A stretch of DNA of 64,000 bases from Ferrovibrio sp. (lineage in GTDB: Bacteria; Pseudomonadota; Alphaproteobacteria; Ferrovibrionales; Ferrovibrionaceae). This document shows, in pieces, positions 59,661 through 64,000 of the stretch; position 1 is the stretch's first letter, and every line of letters starts with the position of its first letter. The notes beneath the pieces were generated by a model that was not told the origin of the DNA, did not search any database, and was given only the letters and a program-made list of their open reading frames with translations. The translations under genes and the position numbers were made by a program. The DNA lies in assembly GCF_029255545.1 (NCBI RefSeq), contig NZ_JANLJJ010000094.1, forward strand, positions 53,870-117,869, read 5' to 3'.

Positions 59661-59810
59661 CTCCGTCTTTCTCCGGCCGTCCCGAAAACCGGGAAATGGA
59701 GCTTAAATCCCCACAAAACAACAGCAGATTGCACAAGCGCGGCATTTTCAGGCGCGAAGGGCACGAATTGACCCCCATTAGGGACATCCATTATTTGTAG
59801 GACCAAATAC
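59616..59810. promoter_or_regulatory. pair of similar GntR-like motifs at the divergent promoter
   Basis: ATTTGTTGGACCAGAAT (59616-59632) and ATTTGTAGGACCAAATA (59793-59809). Confidence 0.5.
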
Positions 59811-59857
59811 AAACGACCGGCAGGCAGGCCGCCGGTGGACGGAAGGGGTGGAGACAG

Positions 59858-61009
59858 ATGGCGTTCTTTCTGGGACAGGCGGAAAACGACGGCGTGTTCA
59901 TCGGCCGGATCTGGTCGCCCGAAGCCGCGGGCCCCTCTGTGGTGACGATCCAGGACGGCATGGTGGTGGACATCACCTCCCGCGCGGCGCCAGTCGTCGC
60001 CGATATCTGCGACATGGACGATCCGGCCGGTTTCGTGCGCGCGGCTGCCGGGCGCGTTGTCGGTCCGGCGGAGCAGATCGCGGCCAATACACCCGGCAAC
60101 GGTACGAAACCGCATTTCCTGGCCCCCTGCGACCTGCAGCCGATCAAGGCCTGCGGCGTGACCTTCGCCTCCTCGATGGTCGAACGCGTGATCGAGGAGA
60201 AGGCAGCCGGCGACCCGAAGCGGGCGGAGGCGATCCGGAAAAAGGTCGGCGACGTGATCGGCGGTTCGCTGCGCAACATCAGGGCCGGCTCGGAAGCGGC
60301 GGCCGGCGTCAAGCAGGCGCTGATCGCCGAAGGCATGTGGAGCCAGTATCTGGAGGTCGGCATCGGCCCGGATGCGGAAGTCTTTTCCAAGGCGCAGATG
60401 CTGTCGGCCATGGGGCCGGGCGCGGATGTCGGCCTGCATCCGGTCTCGAAATGGAACAACCCCGAGCCCGAGATCGTGCTGGCGGTATCCAGCCGGGGCC
60501 GCATCGTCGGCGCGGCGCTGGGCAACGACGTCAACCTGCGCGATGTGGAGGGGCGCTCGGCGCTGCTGCTCTCGAAGGCGAAGGACAACAACGCAAGCTG
60601 CGCGATCGGGCCGATGATCCGCCTGCTCGACGGCCGTTTCACGCTGGACCATGTGCGGCAGGCCGAACTGGACATGACCGTGACCGGACCAGACGGCTTC
60701 GTGCTGAAAGGCCGTTCCTCCATGAAGCAGATCAGCCGCGATCCGGAAGACCTGGTGCGGCAGACGCTCGGCCGCCATCACCAGTATCCGGATGGCATCA
60801 TGCTGTTCCTCGGCACGCTGTTCGCGCCGACCGAGGACCGCGACATGCCCGGCGAAGGCTTCACCCACAAGATCGGCGATGTGGTGCGGATTGCCTCGCC
60901 CGGCCTCGGTTATCTGGAGAATACGGTGCGGCTGTCCACCGAATGCGCCGAATGGACCTTCGGCGCGCGGGCCCTGATGCGGAACCTGGCGGTGCGCGGC
61001 CTCATCTGA
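59858..61009 (+). CDS. fumarylacetoacetate hydrolase family protein (AraD1-like)
   Basis: LQPIKACGVTFASSMVERVIEE.. GPGADVGLHPVSKWNNPEPEIVLAVSSRGRIVGAALGNDVNLRDVEGRSALLLSKAKDNNASCAIGP. Confidence 0.92.
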   Translation: MAFFLGQAENDGVFIGRIWSPEAAGPSVVTIQDGMVVDITSRAAPVVADICDMDDPAGFVRAAAGRVVGPAEQIAANTPGNGTKPHFLAPCDLQPIKACGVTFASSMVERVIEEKAAGDPKRAEAIRKKVGDVIGGSLRNIRAGSEAAAGVKQALIAEGMWSQYLEVGIGPDAEVFSKAQMLSAMGPGADVGLHPVSKWNNPEPEIVLAVSSRGRIVGAALGNDVNLRDVEGRSALLLSKAKDNNASCAIGPMIRLLDGRFTLDHVRQAELDMTVTGPDGFVLKGRSSMKQISRDPEDLVRQTLGRHHQYPDGIMLFLGTLFAPTEDRDMPGEGFTHKIGDVVRIASPGLGYLENTVRLSTECAEWTFGARALMRNLAVRGLI

Positions 61010-61030
61010 GGCCGGGCCGGCCCTGCAGGA

Positions 61031-61657
61031 CTACGCCGCGCCGGTCAGCCAGGCTTCTTCGCCAGCATGGAACGTATCCAACTGTTCCGGGCGGTCGTCG
61101 CCGAGCAGATCGGGATTCACCGTCACGCCACGACTCTGCTGCATGTAGGCGAGAAACCGGTAGGACGGGCGCAGGGTGGTCAGCACCGCCCAGTCAACCG
61201 GCAGGGTTTCGGCCGCATTGACGGTGCGCATGATGTCGCGCTCGAAGAGCACCTCGAAGGACAGCAGCTTCCAGGCGCCGTTCTCGCGCACCGCGCGCGA
61301 GAAGAAGCGGCAGAAGACATGGAAGTCCACCTCGACGCCGCTGAGCCTGGCGCGGTTGAAGATCATCGCCGGGCTCTCGACGGTGGCCCTGTCGCCGACG
61401 ATCCGGGCATAGGCGGGAAACACCCAGTGCTTGCTGGTGGTGCCCGCCGACTTCATCCATGTGCGAGTGGCTTCCACATAAGCCTCGCCGCCCCGGCCGT
61501 CATACCAGCTGGTCCGCACATAGGCGTCGTCGTGGAAACAATCCCGCATCACATCGAAGCGGCGCTGGTCGCGGGCGAACCGCTCGCGCCGGACGAGGTC
61601 GAAGAGTTCCTCGCGGTCCAGCATGGCCTGCAGGCGGCGGTCGGCGTCGGGCTGCAT
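61031..61657 (-). CDS. SnoaL-like/NTF2-like protein
   Basis: REELFDLVRRERFARDQRRFDVMRDCFHDDAYVRTSWYDGRGGEAYVEATRTWM. Confidence 0.85.
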   Translation of the reverse strand: MQPDADRRLQAMLDREELFDLVRRERFARDQRRFDVMRDCFHDDAYVRTSWYDGRGGEAYVEATRTWMKSAGTTSKHWVFPAYARIVGDRATVESPAMIFNRARLSGVEVDFHVFCRFFSRAVRENGAWKLLSFEVLFERDIMRTVNAAETLPVDWAVLTTLRPSYRFLAYMQQSRGVTVNPDLLGDDRPEQLDTFHAGEEAWLTGAA

Positions 61658-61669
61658 CAGCCTCTCCCT

Positions 61670-63670
61670 TCAGGCCGGGCTGGCGAGTTTGTGGAACTGG
61701 CGGCGGTTCTGGATATAGGCGGCCAGCACGACCGGCGCCATGATCGCCAGCCCGAGGCCGAGAAGCTGCCAGTCGTTCATGCCGGGCACGGCCTCACCGG
61801 GCAGCGCGATCAGCAGGGCACCGACCAGGATGGGCAGCCGCAGCATCCAGCCGACCGGACCATTCCCGAAAATGGGGCCGATCCCGATGATGTAGCCCTG
61901 GATGCCGCTGGCGAAGACCCAGACCCCGAAGACGGCCAGCGCCGTCGAGATGAGGATGTTGTCCCAGGTTCCATTCATGATGAGGGCGGGGTCGAAGACG
62001 AAGAAGAACGGGATGAAGTAGATGATGCTGCCGATCCGCATCGCCTCGAAGCCGGTGCGCATGGGCGGCGTCTTGGCGATGGAGGCGGCCGCAAAAGCGC
62101 CCAGCGCCACCGGCGGCGTGATGAAGGACAGCATGCCCCAGTAGAAGATGTAGAGATGCACCGCAAGCGGGTCGAGCCCGACCTGGATCAGCGCCGGGGC
62201 CAGCATCACCGCGAGGAAGATGTAGCAGGCGGTGGCCGTCATGCCGGTGCCGAGGATCAGGCTGGTGATCGCCCCCATGATGAGAAGCAGGTAGGGCGAG
62301 CCGCCGGCAATGCTGAGCAGGTCGTTGACCAGCGTGCCGGCCAGGCCGGTCATCGACAGGCCGCCGACGATCATGCCGACCGCGGCGAGGGTGGCGGCAA
62401 GGGTGGCGAACAGGCGCGCCAGGCTGTCGATGAAGGCGATCAGCTCCTTTTTGCCCCAGCGGTCGGTCTTGGACACGATCTGGTTGACCACCAGCAGAAC
62501 GACGGTGGCATAGAAGGGCGCATATTGCTCCTGCTGCATGACGAGCAGCATGACGGTGAGGAATATGAAGGCGAAGACATGGTGCCAGCCTTCCTTCAAC
62601 GTCGTCTTCAGATCGGGCAGTTCTTCCTTCGTCAGTCCGCGCAGGCCTTCGCGGGCGGCGCGGGCATCGATCTGCACGAACAGCCCGAAGAAGTAGAGGA
62701 AGGCGGGGATCGCGGCGGCAATGGCGATCGTGGCGTAAGGCACCTGGAGGAAATCCGCCATCACGAAGGCGGCCGCACCCATCACCGGCGGCATCAGCAC
62801 GCCGCCCGTCGAAGCGCAGGTTTCGATTCCGGCGGCGACGGTGCCCTTCATGCCGACCTTGCGCATGGCAGGGATCGTCATCACGCCGGTGGTCAGCACA
62901 TTGGTGACCACGCTGCCGCTCAGCGAGCCCATCAGGCCGCTGGAAAGGATCGCGACCTTGGCCGGCCCGCCCCGGACCTGGCCGAGCAGGGCGAAGGCGA
63001 GGTTGATGAAGAAGCGGCCGGCACCGGTATGCTCCAGCGCCGCGCCGAACACCACGAAACCGAACACGAGATTGGCAAAGGCCTTGAGCGGGATGCCGAG
63101 GATGCTCTCCAGACTCATGGCGTGATAGGCGGCAACATACTCGAAGGGGGAACTGAAGGCCGAGATCGGCCCCGGCAGCATGTCGGCGAACAGCGGATAG
63201 AACGAGAAGAACAGCACGACCAGGCTGAGGACCAGGCCGCCGGCGCGGCGGCCCGCATCGAGCATGACCGCCCACAGGATGGCGCCGATGACGACCGCGA
63301 TCATCGGAGGCGACATCTCCCAGCCCGAGAGCACGATGTCGTAGGCGTGGAGAATGAAATATCCCAGGGCAAGGAAGCTGACGACCGCCAGCGTCCAGTC
63401 GATGATGCCCGGCCCCTGCCCTGCCTTCAGCTTGCCGGCGGGAAAGAGCAGGAACACGAGCGGGATGCAGAGCGCGAGGACAGCGTAGAGATACTGGTTC
63501 TCGAGGATCGAGACATGGAAGACCGCACCGATGTTGAAGGTCTGGTTGATCCCGAGCAACAGCATGGCCACCGTGAAGGCGCGGACGACCAGGACTGTCT
63601 TGCCGCCGACTTCGCGGGCAGGTGCGGCCTCGCCGTCGTAGAAGCTGTTTTCGATTGTGGACATCTGCAT
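61670..63670 (-). CDS. fused TRAP transporter permease (DctQM, TAXI type)
   Basis: 666 aa; FVVFGAALEHTGAGRFFINLAFALLGQVRGGPAKVAILSSGLMGSLSGSVVTNVLTTGVMTIPAM; TPPVALGAFAAASIA. Confidence 0.95.
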   Translation of the reverse strand: MQMSTIENSFYDGEAAPAREVGGKTVLVVRAFTVAMLLLGINQTFNIGAVFHVSILENQYLYAVLALCIPLVFLLFPAGKLKAGQGPGIIDWTLAVVSFLALGYFILHAYDIVLSGWEMSPPMIAVVIGAILWAVMLDAGRRAGGLVLSLVVLFFSFYPLFADMLPGPISAFSSPFEYVAAYHAMSLESILGIPLKAFANLVFGFVVFGAALEHTGAGRFFINLAFALLGQVRGGPAKVAILSSGLMGSLSGSVVTNVLTTGVMTIPAMRKVGMKGTVAAGIETCASTGGVLMPPVMGAAAFVMADFLQVPYATIAIAAAIPAFLYFFGLFVQIDARAAREGLRGLTKEELPDLKTTLKEGWHHVFAFIFLTVMLLVMQQEQYAPFYATVVLLVVNQIVSKTDRWGKKELIAFIDSLARLFATLAATLAAVGMIVGGLSMTGLAGTLVNDLLSIAGGSPYLLLIMGAITSLILGTGMTATACYIFLAVMLAPALIQVGLDPLAVHLYIFYWGMLSFITPPVALGAFAAASIAKTPPMRTGFEAMRIGSIIYFIPFFFVFDPALIMNGTWDNILISTALAVFGVWVFASGIQGYIIGIGPIFGNGPVGWMLRLPILVGALLIALPGEAVPGMNDWQLLGLGLAIMAPVVLAAYIQNRRQFHKLASPA

Positions 63671-63694
63671 CTGACCTGAAAGAGCCGGACTATC

Positions 63695-64000
63695 TTACTT
63701 GAAATATGCCGGGAACCCAGCCGCCTCGAGAGCCTCGGCACGCACCTTCAGCCACTTCGCGGCGAAATCGTCGCCTTTCACGGCGGCCATCTTCTTCCAG
63801 GCCTCCTGCAGGACCTTGCCGCGGGCCACGAGCTGGTCGTTATGTTTCTGCTTGGTGGCATCCCAGGTGCCGGCTTCCTTGTAATATTTGATCGCACCCT
63901 CGTTGTACGGCACGACCCAGTCATAGACCTGCGACTTGGCCGCCCAGCCGGAGGTGCCGGACTGGGCCTTGCTGTAGACCGGCGCCTGCAGATCGATGGC
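63695..64000 (-). CDS. TAXI-family TRAP substrate-binding protein, C-terminal part (runs off the window)
   Basis: Open frame to the window edge ..YDWVVPYNEGAIKYYKEAGTWDATKQKHNDQLVARGKVLQEAWKKMAA; next to the fused permease. Confidence 0.8.
   Translation of the reverse strand, partial: AIDLQAPVYSKAQSGTSGWAAKSQVYDWVVPYNEGAIKYYKEAGTWDATKQKHNDQLVARGKVLQEAWKKMAAVKGDDFAAKWLKVRAEALEAAGFPAYFK

Noticed and set aside
61067-63679. 870-aa plus-strand ORF antisense to the TRAP permease
   Set aside because: His/Arg/Asp-rich shadow frame caused by high-GC codon bias opposite a convincing TRAP gene
1-64000. CRISPR array, rRNA operon or intact prophage
   Set aside because: No regularly spaced repeats, rRNA-like stretches or phage structural genes were seen

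Overview
Window from a high-GC alphaproteobacterium-like chromosome (inference from gene content; taxonomy not tested). Two stretches of catabolic and transport genes are interrupted by accessory DNA. (1) About 2.39-19.37 kb: an IS5-family element with passenger ORFs, IS3 remnants, a decayed duplicate of a NUDIX gene, a truncated nitroreductase with an EamA transporter, a TetR regulator, a histidine kinase, a HigBA-type toxin-antitoxin pair, and a four-gene envelope cassette (trypsin-like protease, OmpA lipoprotein, multi-TM protein, VWA-like protein). (2) About 31.9-38.64 kb: a defence-island-like segment with a multiubiquitin-type Ubl, a ThiF/E1 enzyme, a DUF6527-like protein, a tandem-repeat small protein, XRE plus ImmA/IrrE, and a second XRE unit with a HAD operon. 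This segment ends in an exact 46-bp copy of the 3' part of tRNA-Gly(CCC). (3) 38.64-52.98 kb: a hydantoin/ureide-type catabolic island that ends in an identical 46-bp copy. The rest comprises a TRAP/CoA-thioester cluster (20-31.7 kb), a sugar ABC/lactonase/FAH cluster (53-61 kb) and a TAXI-type TRAP system (61.7 kb to the end). The most interesting items are the compact Ubl-E1-DUF6527 operon on an integrase-less tRNA-bounded island, the VWA/TM/OmpA/protease cassette, the cargo-carrying IS5 element, and the XRE/HAD operon with a perfect 24-bp palindrome. All family calls come from motif recognition by eye; no searches were run.
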